Assembly (NCBI GenBank): GCA_919902475.1
Contig: CAKKRA010000356.1
Coordinates: 1 to 15,641, forward strand
From: Nitrospiria bacterium
GTDB taxonomy: Bacteria > Nitrospirota > CAKKRA01 > 9FT-COMBO-42-15
DNA: 15,641 nt
Reading direction: 5' to 3'
Shown: one piece after another, positions 1 through 5,086 of the stretch
Position numbering within the stretch: position 1 is the first letter of the stretch
Layout: each line of letters opens with the position of its first letter
Program-made: the position numbers and the translations under genes
The notes under the pieces: generated by a model
What the model was told of the DNA's origin: nothing
The model's database searches: none
What the model saw: only the letters and a program-made list of their open reading frames with translations

Positions 1-150
1 TTTCCCATTCCGCAATTCACAATCTGAGCTCCGCAATTATATTTTTCCCTCATCCTCCTTTTCACTCCCTGTTAATTAATAAATGCCGCTCCTCCTATTT
101 TTACTCCTTTCTGCGTTGGCTTTACGCGATTAGTGTGATAAATTGAAGCT
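1..150. other. intergenic, no supported gene
   Basis: C/T-rich lead-in to the first gene. A minus-strand frame opens at an ATG next to a GGAGG and runs off the window edge, but it crosses a low-complexity stretch in which CCGCAATT occurs twice, so I do not call it. Confidence 0.4.
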
Positions 151-690
151 ATGAAAAGGATTGTTGTCATAGCTGCTTTAATCACAACATTGTTTATCCC
201 CTCCATCGTTCCTGCCATTGAAAGGGCAGAAAGGATTACAGACAGAGAGATTGTTGAGAGGCTCACAAGGCTTGAGGAGGGGCAAAATACGCTTCGTGTA
301 GAAATAAAGGCAAATTCTGACGCTATAAAACACCTTCGTGATGATATAAATTCGCAATTCAACAGAATGGCTGCCATATTCACTGCGCTGGTAGTTGCAG
401 TAATAGGCTTTGCCATCTGGGATAGAAGGACCATGATAAGACCCTTTGAGACCAAAGCCTGCCCCGTTAGAAAAGACAGGGCTTTCGCGCACTTCGTTCT
501 ATAAGAAATTAAAATCCTGTATATATTATCTTCACTATAAATAGCGGGACTTTCTAACGGGGTTAAGAAAATAGAGGATGAAATTACAGAAAACCGCACT
601 AAACTCAATGACCTGCTTAATGCCTTCAAAACCCTCGGCAAGACCGATAAAAAGGTCGCTGAGATTTTAAAGAGATTTAATCTCCTGTAA
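151..690 (+). pseudogene. small exported coiled-coil membrane protein, interrupted by a MITE-like insertion
   Basis: The N-terminal reading frame (151-504, 117 codons) starts with a signal peptide or membrane segment (residues 1-22). A charged coiled-coil-like stretch with LTRLEEGQ follows (about 30-72), then a hydrophobic helix (about 73-91) and the basic WDRRT. From codon 104 the frame enters the inverted-repeat element at 462-562, picks up foreign residues and stops at 502-504. Beyond the element the same frame resumes at 565 with a charged helical tail (KKIEDEITENRTKL) and ends at a TAA at 688-690. The insertion length keeps the frame, so the ancestral gene was about 145 codons; the present product is truncated unless both in-element stops are bypassed. 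Function unknown. The topology suggests an exported, membrane-anchored helical protein. Start chosen at the ATG before the signal peptide; only a weak GAAG ribosome site precedes it. Confidence 0.7.
462..562. mobile_element. 101-bp MITE-like inverted-repeat element
   Basis: It is bounded by perfect 12-bp inverted repeats, CCCCGTTAGAAA (462-473) and TTTCTAACGGGG (551-562), with weaker pairing further in. The interior is AT-rich and encodes no transposase. It sits inside a reading frame that continues on its far side in the same phase. I see no clear target duplication (flanks are CTG and TTA). Its size, terminal repeats and non-coding interior fit a miniature inverted-repeat transposable element or a REP-like mobile palindrome. 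Confidence 0.7.
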
Positions 691-747
691 GATATAGACC
701 TGTCAAAAACAGTAATAGCTAACATATCTGTCCTCTTTCCTTAGAGC

Positions 748-970
748 ATCAAAGATTCAAAGAGTCATAGTGTCATAGTTTTTGAGCTTGTTGAAAAACC
801 CAACAATCTCTGATTACACCGATGAAAGACAAGATTACACAGATTAAAACTCCTTGAAATATCTGTGTAATCATTTTCCCTAATCTGTGTAATCAAGGCT
901 GTTGAAGACTTTTTTAACAGCCTTTTTTGCTTTGATACTTTGACTCTCTGACACTCTGAATCTTTTGATA
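748..970. repeat. nested palindromic repeat region
   Basis: The outer arms (748-778 and 934-970) are imperfect inverted repeats built from TCAAAGATTCA- and AGAGTCA-like words. Inside are GATTACACAGATTA (833-846), its perfect complement TAATCTGTGTAATC (881-894) and a partial extra copy, ATCTGTGTAATC (861-872). A TTGTTG/CAACAA hairpin lies at 788-806. It is a non-coding, repeat-rich spacer with no gene I can support, occupying most of the gap between the interrupted gene and the short lipoprotein. Confidence 0.5.
897..928 (+). terminator. possible Rho-independent terminator
   Basis: GGCTGTT (897-903) pairs with AACAGCC (916-922), followed by six T residues (923-928). It would end plus-strand transcripts from the interrupted gene, though it lies more than 200 bp downstream within a repeat-rich spacer, so it may simply be part of the repeat. 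Confidence 0.4.
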
Positions 971-1018
971 CAGTTTTTACTGTCCAGCAGGTTATATCGC
1001 CTGCCCAATGCCTTTTCA

Positions 1019-1258
1019 TTAATAGGTTGTGGTTCCGTAGCCGCCTACCACATCATCGCTATTAAACCATACGCCATCTGCCCCAGAACGACTGTAATTA
1101 ATAGTCCGTGTACTATTACCCTCGTTTCCTCCTCCTCCACTGTCTGAGGAACCTCCGCCGCCGCCATCTCCACTGCCTCCGCTCCCCCCGCCGCAGGCGG
1201 TAAAGGCAACGGCGCTAAGCATTGCAATTAATAATAAAAAGATTTTTGTTTTTTTCAT
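1019..1258 (-). CDS. short glycine-rich lipoprotein, possibly truncated
   Basis: A 79-aa protein with a type II signal peptide and a lipobox ending at Cys22 (FTAC), so it should be lipid-anchored in the envelope. A Gly/Ser linker (about 23-50) is followed by a short tail containing GADGVWFNSDDVVGGY, a motif I associate from memory with larger secreted repeat proteins; the chain stops soon after, which suggests a remnant whose repeats have been lost. AAAGGAGG precedes the ATG at good spacing. The signal peptide and Gly/Ser linker closely resemble those of the two-domain lipoprotein at 2073-3335, and both share the codons for GSSDSGG, so the two are related at the N-terminus. The partner of the C-terminal motif is unknown. 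Confidence 0.65.
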   Translation of the reverse strand: MKKTKIFLLLIAMLSAVAFTACGGGSGGSGDGGGGGSSDSGGGGNEGNSTRTINYSRSGADGVWFNSDDVVGGYGTTTY

Positions 1259-1280
1259 GAAATTTTCCTCCTTTCATTCC

Positions 1281-1309
1281 TTGACTCATCTAAGCTTTTC
1301 TGTTATCCT
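1281..1309 (+). promoter_or_regulatory. candidate sigma-70 promoter for the DUF433 gene
   Basis: TTGACT (1281-1286), a 17-bp spacer and TATCCT (1304-1309) lie just upstream of the AAGGAGA ribosome site and ATG at 1330. The -35 is a 5/6 match and the -10 a 4/6 match. Confidence 0.35.
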
Positions 1310-1329
1310 TTTAAACAAGGAGAACTTAG

Positions 1330-1560
1330 ATGCCAGCAAAAGCTATTATCATTGACCCAAAGGTTCATTTTGGAAAACCCTGCCTTGCCGGCACAAGGAT
1401 ACCTGTATATTGCGTCCTTGAACTTGTGCAAGCAGGAATACCATTTAATAAAATTGCAGAAGACTATTATCCTGACCTTACCATTGAAGATATAAAAGCC
1501 TGCATTCAGTATGCTACTGATATTGTGAAATCCGAAGAGATTCACCTTGCCGCAAAGTAG
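1330..1560 (+). CDS. DUF433 family antitoxin-like protein
   Basis: A 76-aa protein covering the whole DUF433 domain. The signature is FGKPCLAGTRIPV (about 14-26), then a helix-turn-helix-like stretch with ELVQAGIPFNKIAEDYYPDLTIEDI-type spacing and a closing helix with ACIQYA. DUF433 proteins are small DNA-binding-like proteins usually encoded directly upstream of a DUF5615 PIN-like protein, as here, and are regarded as the antitoxin half of the pair. The ribosome site AAGGAGA precedes the ATG by about 7 nt. The stop is 3 bp before the next start, so the two genes are translationally coupled. Probable role: binds and neutralises the partner and represses the operon (inference from family). Confidence 0.88.
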   Translation: MPAKAIIIDPKVHFGKPCLAGTRIPVYCVLELVQAGIPFNKIAEDYYPDLTIEDIKACIQYATDIVKSEEIHLAAK

Positions 1561-1563
1561 CCA

Positions 1564-1923
1564 ATGATGCGATTCTTAACAGACCAGGATGTTTATCAAA
1601 CAACCATAAGTTACCTAAAAAATCTCGGCCACGATGTTATAAGGGCAAAAGATATCGGCTTTGAGCGAGCTTCTGATAATGATATTCTTGAACGCGCTGC
1701 CAAAGACCAACGAATCCTTATAACAAGAGATAAAGATTTCGGCGCCTTAACTTTTGTCAGTCGTATTAACTCCTCTGGAATTATCCTGTTGCGCATAACA
1801 CCGGATACAATAAATTCCGTTCACGAAGAGCTTTCACGGCTCTTAAATGAACACCCGGAAGGTAATTTTAAAAACACCTTTATTGTAATTGAACCCGGAT
1901 GTCATCGTATTAGAACCTTCTAA
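1564..1923 (+). CDS. DUF5615 PIN-like toxin-family protein
   Basis: A 119-aa protein of the PIN-like DUF5615 (Mut7-C-related) family. Acidic residues expected for a metal-binding nuclease site are present: the N-terminal FLTDQD (Asp7 and Asp9), SDNDILERA in the middle, and TRDKDFG (around 54-60) followed by GIILLRI. Family members are predicted RNases and form toxin-antitoxin-like pairs with DUF433 proteins. There are two adjacent ATG codons (1564 and 1567), either of which could start translation. The gene ends just before a C-rich spacer with a strong hairpin. The pair lies between two minus-strand lipoprotein genes, a typical location for a mobile accessory module. Nuclease activity is inferred from family, not shown here. 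Confidence 0.87.
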   Translation: MMRFLTDQDVYQTTISYLKNLGHDVIRAKDIGFERASDNDILERAAKDQRILITRDKDFGALTFVSRINSSGIILLRITPDTINSVHEELSRLLNEHPEGNFKNTFIVIEPGCHRIRTF

Positions 1924-1970
1924 ATACCCTCCTTTTTTCCTAATCCCCTTCTTTTATAAATCCCCCTGTA

Positions 1971-1991
1971 TCCCCCTTTAGAAAAGGGGGA
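1971..1991. repeat. REP-like G/C hairpin
   Basis: TCCCCCTTT and AAAGGGGGA form a perfect 9-bp stem with a 3-nt loop, inside a longer tract where C-rich runs (1928-1979) are mirrored by G-rich runs (1986-2030). There is no T tract, so it is called a repeat rather than a terminator. The rest of the 1924-2072 spacer holds short tandem AGTCAAAT-like words (2054-2076). Confidence 0.55.
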
Positions 1992-2072
1992 CAGAGGAGG
2001 ATGGGGGATGGGGATGAGGGGCAGGGGCAGTTTCTAAGCCGCCCCATACCCAATAGTCAAATTGTCAAATAG

Positions 2073-3335
2073 TCAATCCCTGACACACCTCACACTAAAA
2101 CCGTGGCTCTTATCATTGTAGTCACGGTAAGCAACGGCGTCACTGTAGCTCAGGTAACGGCTCCATGCGGTTGCTGCAACGCCCTCCGTAGCCGACCACC
2201 AGACACCGTTGTAGCCAATGTAGTTGAATGTACCATTGTAGTTACGGTAACCACCCGGAAGCGCTGTCCAACCACTGCTGTTATCAGCTCCTGTATTGGG
2301 GCTATACCAGTGGGCTGTTCCAGATTCCTTCATCTTTCCGCCTGCCACAACTTCGCCTCCCAGATAATCTGTAAGCAATGTCCATTCGGCATCGGTCGGC
2401 AGATGCCAGCCTGTAGGGCATAAGCCTCTAAAGTTAGTTGCTGCATACCATGTGTATAGCCTGCCGTAGACAGGTACGTTGCTTTCATTATCTCCATAAG
2501 CCCACTGGTCTGAAAAACTCGCTGTATTAAGTATGGCTTCACCGTTGCGGTATCTGGTTGTCTTAAGGTTCTCTTTCATCCATACCTGTGCGCCTATGGT
2601 TACTGTATTATAAACATTGCCGTTTATATCGGTTACTGTAGCGCCGGAATCCCTAACACAGCGCACGCTAAAACCGTTGTCCTTATTATAGTAGTAACGG
2701 CCTGCACCGGTGTTACCGTAGTACAGGCCAGGGCTCCATGCATTTGCTGCATCGCCCTCCGTAGCCGACCACCAGTAACCGTAGCTGCCAATACTGAGGA
2801 ACGTACCATTGAAGTCACGGTAACCACCCGGAAGCGCTGTCCAACCACTGCTGTTATCAGCTCCTGTATTGGGGCTATACCAGTGGGCTGTTCCAGATTC
2901 CTTCATCTTTCCGCCTGCCACAACTTCGCCTCCCAGATAATCTGTAAGCAATGTCCATTCGGCATCGGTCGGCAGATGCCAGCCTGTAGGGCATAAGCCT
3001 CTAAAGTTAGTTGCTGCATACCATGTGTATAGCCTGCCGTAGACAGGTACGTTGCTTTCATTATCTCCATAAGCCCACTGGTCTGAAAAACTCGCTGTAT
3101 TAAGTATGGCTTCACCGTTGCGGTATCTGGTTGTCTTAAGGTTCTCTTTCATCCATACCTGTGCGCCTATGGTTACTGTATTATAAACATTGCCGTCAAT
3201 ATCGGTTACTGTAGCGCCACTGCCATTACCACCGCCGCTGTCTGAGGAACCGCCACCACCGCCGCCTCCGCAGGCAGTTAGGGTAACTGCAGCAATCATC
3301 GCAATTAGTAATAAAAACATCCTCACCTTTTTCAT
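2073..3335 (-). CDS. lipoprotein with two tandem FISUMP domains, DGR-like variable regions
   Basis: A 420-aa surface lipoprotein: type II signal peptide with lipobox Cys22 (LTAC), Gly/Ser linker (23-40), then two FISUMP-type domains (about 41-231 and 232-420). Each begins with TDIDGNVYNTVTIG or its TDING variant, contains GRLYTWYAA, GLCPTGWHLPTDAEW and WWSATE, and ends GFSVRCVRD. These motifs belong to the C-type-lectin/FGE-like fold used for display and ligand binding. The copies are offset by 573 bp (191 codons). They look identical over 380 bp (2244-2623 versus 2817-3196) but differ at 24 of 47 codons at the C-terminal end of each domain, while Trp, Gly, Leu, Arg and Lys scaffold residues stay fixed. 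AAAGGAGG precedes the ATG. It lies 91 bp downstream of an exported-peptide gene on the same strand and could be co-transcribed. Ligand unknown. Confidence 0.9.
   Translation of the reverse strand: MKKVRMFLLLIAMIAAVTLTACGGGGGGGSSDSGGGNGSGATVTDIDGNVYNTVTIGAQVWMKENLKTTRYRNGEAILNTASFSDQWAYGDNESNVPVYGRLYTWYAATNFRGLCPTGWHLPTDAEWTLLTDYLGGEVVAGGKMKESGTAHWYSPNTGADNSSGWTALPGGYRDFNGTFLSIGSYGYWWSATEGDAANAWSPGLYYGNTGAGRYYYNKDNGFSVRCVRDSGATVTDINGNVYNTVTIGAQVWMKENLKTTRYRNGEAILNTASFSDQWAYGDNESNVPVYGRLYTWYAATNFRGLCPTGWHLPTDAEWTLLTDYLGGEVVAGGKMKESGTAHWYSPNTGADNSSGWTALPGGYRNYNGTFNYIGYNGVWWSATEGVAATAWSRYLSYSDAVAYRDYNDKSHGFSVRCVRD
2103..2243 (-). other. candidate DGR-type variable region, distal FISUMP copy
   Basis: This 141-bp segment at the C-terminal end of the second domain differs from the aligned segment of the first domain at 34 bases in 24 of 47 codons. 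Thirty of the 34 are at first or second codon positions, and 26 have A in one copy. Changed codons look like descendants of AAC or AAT (for example AAC, TAC, GAC, AGC, GTC). Neighbouring Trp-Trp, Ser-Ala-Thr-Glu and Lys codons are unchanged. Confidence 0.6.
2676..2816 (-). other. candidate DGR-type variable region, proximal FISUMP copy
   Basis: Counterpart of the segment at 2103-2243, offset by exactly 573 bp with no indels. It encodes the Tyr/Gly/Ser-rich stretch between GGYRD and KDNGFSV. Tyr, Ser, Gly, Asp and Asn dominate the variable positions, as expected when adenines of AAY codons are randomised. Confidence 0.6.
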
Positions 3336-3357
3336 AAAACATTTCCTCCTTTAATTG

Positions 3358-3383
3358 ATTCCCCTCTTTGGAAAAAGGGGAAT
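3358..3383. repeat. inverted repeat between peptide gene and lipoprotein gene
   Basis: ATTCCCC (3358-3364) pairs with GGGGAAT (3377-3383) around a 12-nt centre. It lies just upstream of the ribosome site of the lipoprotein gene and downstream of the peptide gene at 3427-3558, so it could attenuate readthrough, but there is no T tract on the minus strand. Confidence 0.4.
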
Positions 3384-3426
3384 TATGACGCTAAAAATCC
3401 TTGATGCTTCATTTGCACAAGAGAGC

Positions 3427-3458
3427 TTAGCAGGGATTATTTTCCCTGTAATCCCCTG
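3427..3458 (-). other. hairpin overlapping the 3' end of peptide gene A
   Basis: CAGGGATTA (3431-3439) can pair with TAATCCCCTG (3449-3458) with one bulged base, covering the codons for GDYRENNPC. The paralogue has the equivalent stem at 4871-4900, so either the peptide end or the RNA fold (or both) is conserved. Confidence 0.4.
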
Positions 3459-3558
3459 TTTCTGCTGCTGCCTTGCCATAAGAGACATCGGCTGCAGCAG
3501 CATTGCTCACAAATGTCACTGCTATTAAAAGCATGGTTACTATTAATATCTTTTTCAT
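3427..3558 (-). CDS. 43-aa exported peptide, copy A
   Basis: A short gene with a very strong ribosome site (AAGGAGGTGAG) seven nt before the ATG. The N-terminus is a classic Sec signal peptide: two Lys, a 14-residue hydrophobic core and a likely cleavage after the Ala run at 20-23. That leaves a ~20-residue mature peptide ending GDYRENNPC, with a single Cys as the last residue. A paralogue at 4868-4999 has the same length; the two are identical at residues 1-14 and, apart from one residue, at 29-43, and differ mainly at 15-27. Both share their leaders, which supports real genes. They flank the Crp/Fnr regulator, and a TGTCG-N6-CGACA palindrome lies 79 nt upstream of this ATG. Function unknown; an exported signal or a thiol-bearing peptide is conceivable. 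I recognise no family. Confidence 0.7.
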   Translation of the reverse strand: MKKILIVTMLLIAVTFVSNAAAADVSYGKAAAETGDYRENNPC

Positions 3559-3564
3559 GGTTTG

Positions 3565-3589
3565 CTCACCTCCTTTTTATGGTGGTGAG
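3565..3589 (-). promoter_or_regulatory. leader hairpin overlapping the ribosome site, copy A
   Basis: In the mRNA, CTCACC pairs with GGTGAG (6 bp, 13-nt loop). GGTGAG is the downstream half of the extended ribosome site AAGGAGGTGAG. The same arrangement occurs before the paralogous peptide gene (5006-5030), so translation may be modulated by this fold. Confidence 0.35.
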
Positions 3590-3623
3590 TTTACCTTTTA
3601 ATAAGCCTCCTCACAAGCAAATA

Positions 3624-3652
3624 GGCGACATATTTTTGTCGCCTGGCCGACA
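3624..3652. promoter_or_regulatory. Crp/Fnr-type operator cluster upstream of peptide gene A
   Basis: TGTCG-CCTGGC-CGACA (3637-3652) has the half-site length and 6-bp spacer typical of Crp/Fnr-family operators. It overlaps a second perfect palindrome, GGCGACA-TATTTT-TGTCGCC (3624-3643). The cluster starts 4 bp past the stop codon of the regulator gene and lies about 79 bp upstream of the peptide start codon. Confidence 0.5.
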
Positions 3653-3655
3653 TTT

Positions 3656-4336
3656 TTATAGCGCCTCTTTTTGAAGCCTTGCCTCATCCAATATATGTAT
3701 CCTCTGCCTCGTAATCTTTAAAACCCCTGACTGCTGATACTCCCGCAGCAATTTTGACAAAGTCTGCCTTGTAACACCCATTAGTTGCGCAAGCTCCTGA
3801 CGGGAAAGGGGCGTATCCACATATAACCCATCGTCTCCCTGCTCACCATTCTCATGAACAAGACCCAGAATAGTCCTTGCAAATTTGCCATAGACATCTG
3901 AAAATACAAGGCTTCTGATTTTCTCATCAGTCTGCCGAAGCCGCCGGCTCACGGCAAGCAGCATGTTCATAAGAAGGTCAGAGCGGCTGCGAAGAAGCCT
4001 TAAAAATGCCTCCCGTTCTATCACCAATGCCTCTACCTTATCCACTGCTGTTACTGTTGCTGAACGGTGCTTGCCGTCCAAAAGCGCCATCTCGCCAAAA
4101 AAGTCGCCGGGATACAGGAGCTTTAATATTACCTCCCTGGCGTTCTGATCCATTATTGAGATTTTTACCATGCCTGATTGAAGAATAAACAGGGCTGTCC
4201 CTGCATCATTGGCATGAAAGACAATCTCATGTTTTCGGAAGCTGCGGCGGAGAGTAATGTTTGCTATAAGCTTTAAATCTGAATCTAAAAGGTCTGCAAA
4301 AAGAGAGACCTTACGGACAAGAGAATCCTTTAACAT
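3656..4336 (-). CDS. Crp/Fnr-family transcriptional regulator
   Basis: A 226-aa protein of normal family length. The cyclic-nucleotide-binding-type beta barrel (about 10-125) includes PGDFFGEMALLDG (76-88) followed by Arg91-Ser92, matching the phosphate-binding cassette of CRP proteins, so a nucleotide-type ligand is plausible. No N-terminal Cys cluster of the FNR iron-sulfur type is present. A long dimerisation helix (about 110-135) leads to the winged helix-turn-helix (about 145-215) with LSRQELAQLMGV as first helix and TRQTLSKLLREY (179-190) as recognition helix. AAAGGAG lies 8 nt before the ATG. The gene sits between two paralogous exported-peptide genes whose upstream regions carry TGTCG-N6-CGACA-like palindromes, so these are its likely targets. 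The effector is unknown. Confidence 0.93.
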   Translation of the reverse strand: MLKDSLVRKVSLFADLLDSDLKLIANITLRRSFRKHEIVFHANDAGTALFILQSGMVKISIMDQNAREVILKLLYPGDFFGEMALLDGKHRSATVTAVDKVEALVIEREAFLRLLRSRSDLLMNMLLAVSRRLRQTDEKIRSLVFSDVYGKFARTILGLVHENGEQGDDGLYVDTPLSRQELAQLMGVTRQTLSKLLREYQQSGVLKITRQRIHILDEARLQKEAL

Positions 4337-4867
4337 AGAAATCCGCTCCTTTCATTAAGGCACAGGGCATAGCCCTGCCCTCCCTCTTTTTGCCTGCCTT
4401 AGGCAGGCGGTTATTTTATTGTGAAACTGCCCCCGAAACCCCTTATCTCTTTATGATGCGGTAGGAAAGATAAATAAACATAGAAAACCCCCATGTTATC
4501 CCACTATATATGAGCAAATACTGTGCCAATAAGGTAGTTTTTACTTTTCTCTGATTTTTCAAGATATTTAAAAAATAACTATATTAAAATATTAAATCTT
4601 TTTTCTCATTTTATGAAAACTTTTTCCACTTTTATCTAATTTATTTCTCATGCTTTAAAACAGTGTTGCCTCGCATCCCCCCACATCAGCAAAGGGGGTG
4701 GGAAGGACTAACAATGGAGGCAGCTTAACCCTTCCCTTATTGGGGGTTGATACCCCAATGACCGAAGTTATTATTGCCTCAGCCCTTTGAGGTCTCTAAT
4801 GATTCCAACACTATCACGCCTGCCTTGGCTTATTCAATCACTATAGCAGGATATTCTTAGGGTATGT
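4337..4867. other. 530-bp AT-rich intergenic region with hairpins, no gene seen
   Basis: No supported reading frame. It holds the perfect palindrome GCCTGCC-TTA-GGCAGGC (4392-4408), a long A/T tract (about 4540-4650), and the hairpin ATTGGGG (4739-4745) with CCCCAAT (4753-4759). The promoter of the Crp/Fnr gene should lie near its left edge, but I could not pick one confidently. The part next to 4867 would be the 3' untranslated region of peptide gene B. Confidence 0.5.
4392..4408. repeat. GCCTGCC-TTA-GGCAGGC palindrome
   Basis: Perfect 7-bp stem with a 3-nt loop, of the short GC-rich REP type often scattered through genomes. It lies just upstream of the Crp/Fnr gene. Confidence 0.5.
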
Positions 4868-4999
4868 TTAGCAGGGATTATTTTCCCTATAATCCCCTGC
4901 TTCTGCTGCTGCCTTGCTGTCAGAAACCTTAGCCTCTGCAAGATTGCTCACAAACAAAACTGCTATTAAAAGCATTGTTACTATTAATATCTTTTTCAT
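4868..4999 (-). CDS. 43-aa exported peptide, copy B
   Basis: Paralogue of the peptide at 3427-3558, with the same length, signal peptide, strong AAGGAGGTGAG ribosome site and GDYRENNPC end. Relative to copy A it differs at residues 15, 20, 22, 24, 27, 28 and 34, so divergence is concentrated around the predicted signal-peptide cleavage site, while the first 14 residues and the Cys-terminal tail are kept. The nucleotide leader (about 5000-5080) is also nearly the same as copy A's. Upstream lie TGTCG-CCTGCG-CTACA (5108-5123) and a GGCGACA/TGTCGCC pair, matching the operator cluster of copy A. Conservation of a coding frame plus its regulatory leader in two copies around a regulator argues for a functional, co-regulated pair. 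Function not recognised. Confidence 0.7.
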   Translation of the reverse strand: MKKILIVTMLLIAVLFVSNLAEAKVSDSKAAAEAGDYRENNPC

Positions 5000-5005
5000 G
5001 GCTTG

Positions 5006-5030
5006 CTCACCTCCTTTTTATGGTGGTGAG
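5006..5030 (-). promoter_or_regulatory. leader hairpin overlapping the ribosome site, copy B
   Basis: Same CTCACC/GGTGAG stem and 13-nt loop as at 3565-3589, again including half of the ribosome site. Confidence 0.35.
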
Positions 5031-5086
5031 TTTACCTCTTAATAAGCCTGCTCACAAGCAAGCAGGCGGCATATTTTTGTAACTTA

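Noticed and set aside
1..60. Minus-strand partial frame opening at an ATG beside GGAGG
   Set aside because: The ribosome motif touches the ATG and the region is low-complexity with repeated CCGCAATT words. There is too little sequence to support a gene.
72..725. 217-codon minus-strand open frame
   Set aside because: It lies antisense to the interrupted coiled-coil gene and runs straight through the inverted-repeat element. Its translation is Ser/Leu-rich shadow sequence with no ribosome site or recognisable domain.
748..970. CRISPR array suggested by repeated GATTACACAGATT words
   Set aside because: The copies are in opposite orientations, unevenly spaced and degenerate, with no regular spacers or cas genes nearby.
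1924..2072. Possible DGR template repeat or mutagenic-homology hairpin downstream of the variable lipoprotein
   Set aside because: No stretch resembles the variable region, and the 9-bp G/C hairpin is about 80 bp past the stop, not the position described for DGR cruciforms. It looks like an ordinary REP-like repeat.
2330..3115. Two identical 70-codon minus-strand frames within the lipoprotein gene (2330-2542 and 2903-3115)
   Set aside because: These are out-of-frame shadows of the duplicated FISUMP block; they are identical only because the DNA is duplicated.
4337..4867. Small RNA or tRNA in the AT-rich gap
   Set aside because: The hairpins at 4392-4408 and 4739-4759 do not assemble into a tRNA cloverleaf, and I could not place a promoter-terminator pair around either.
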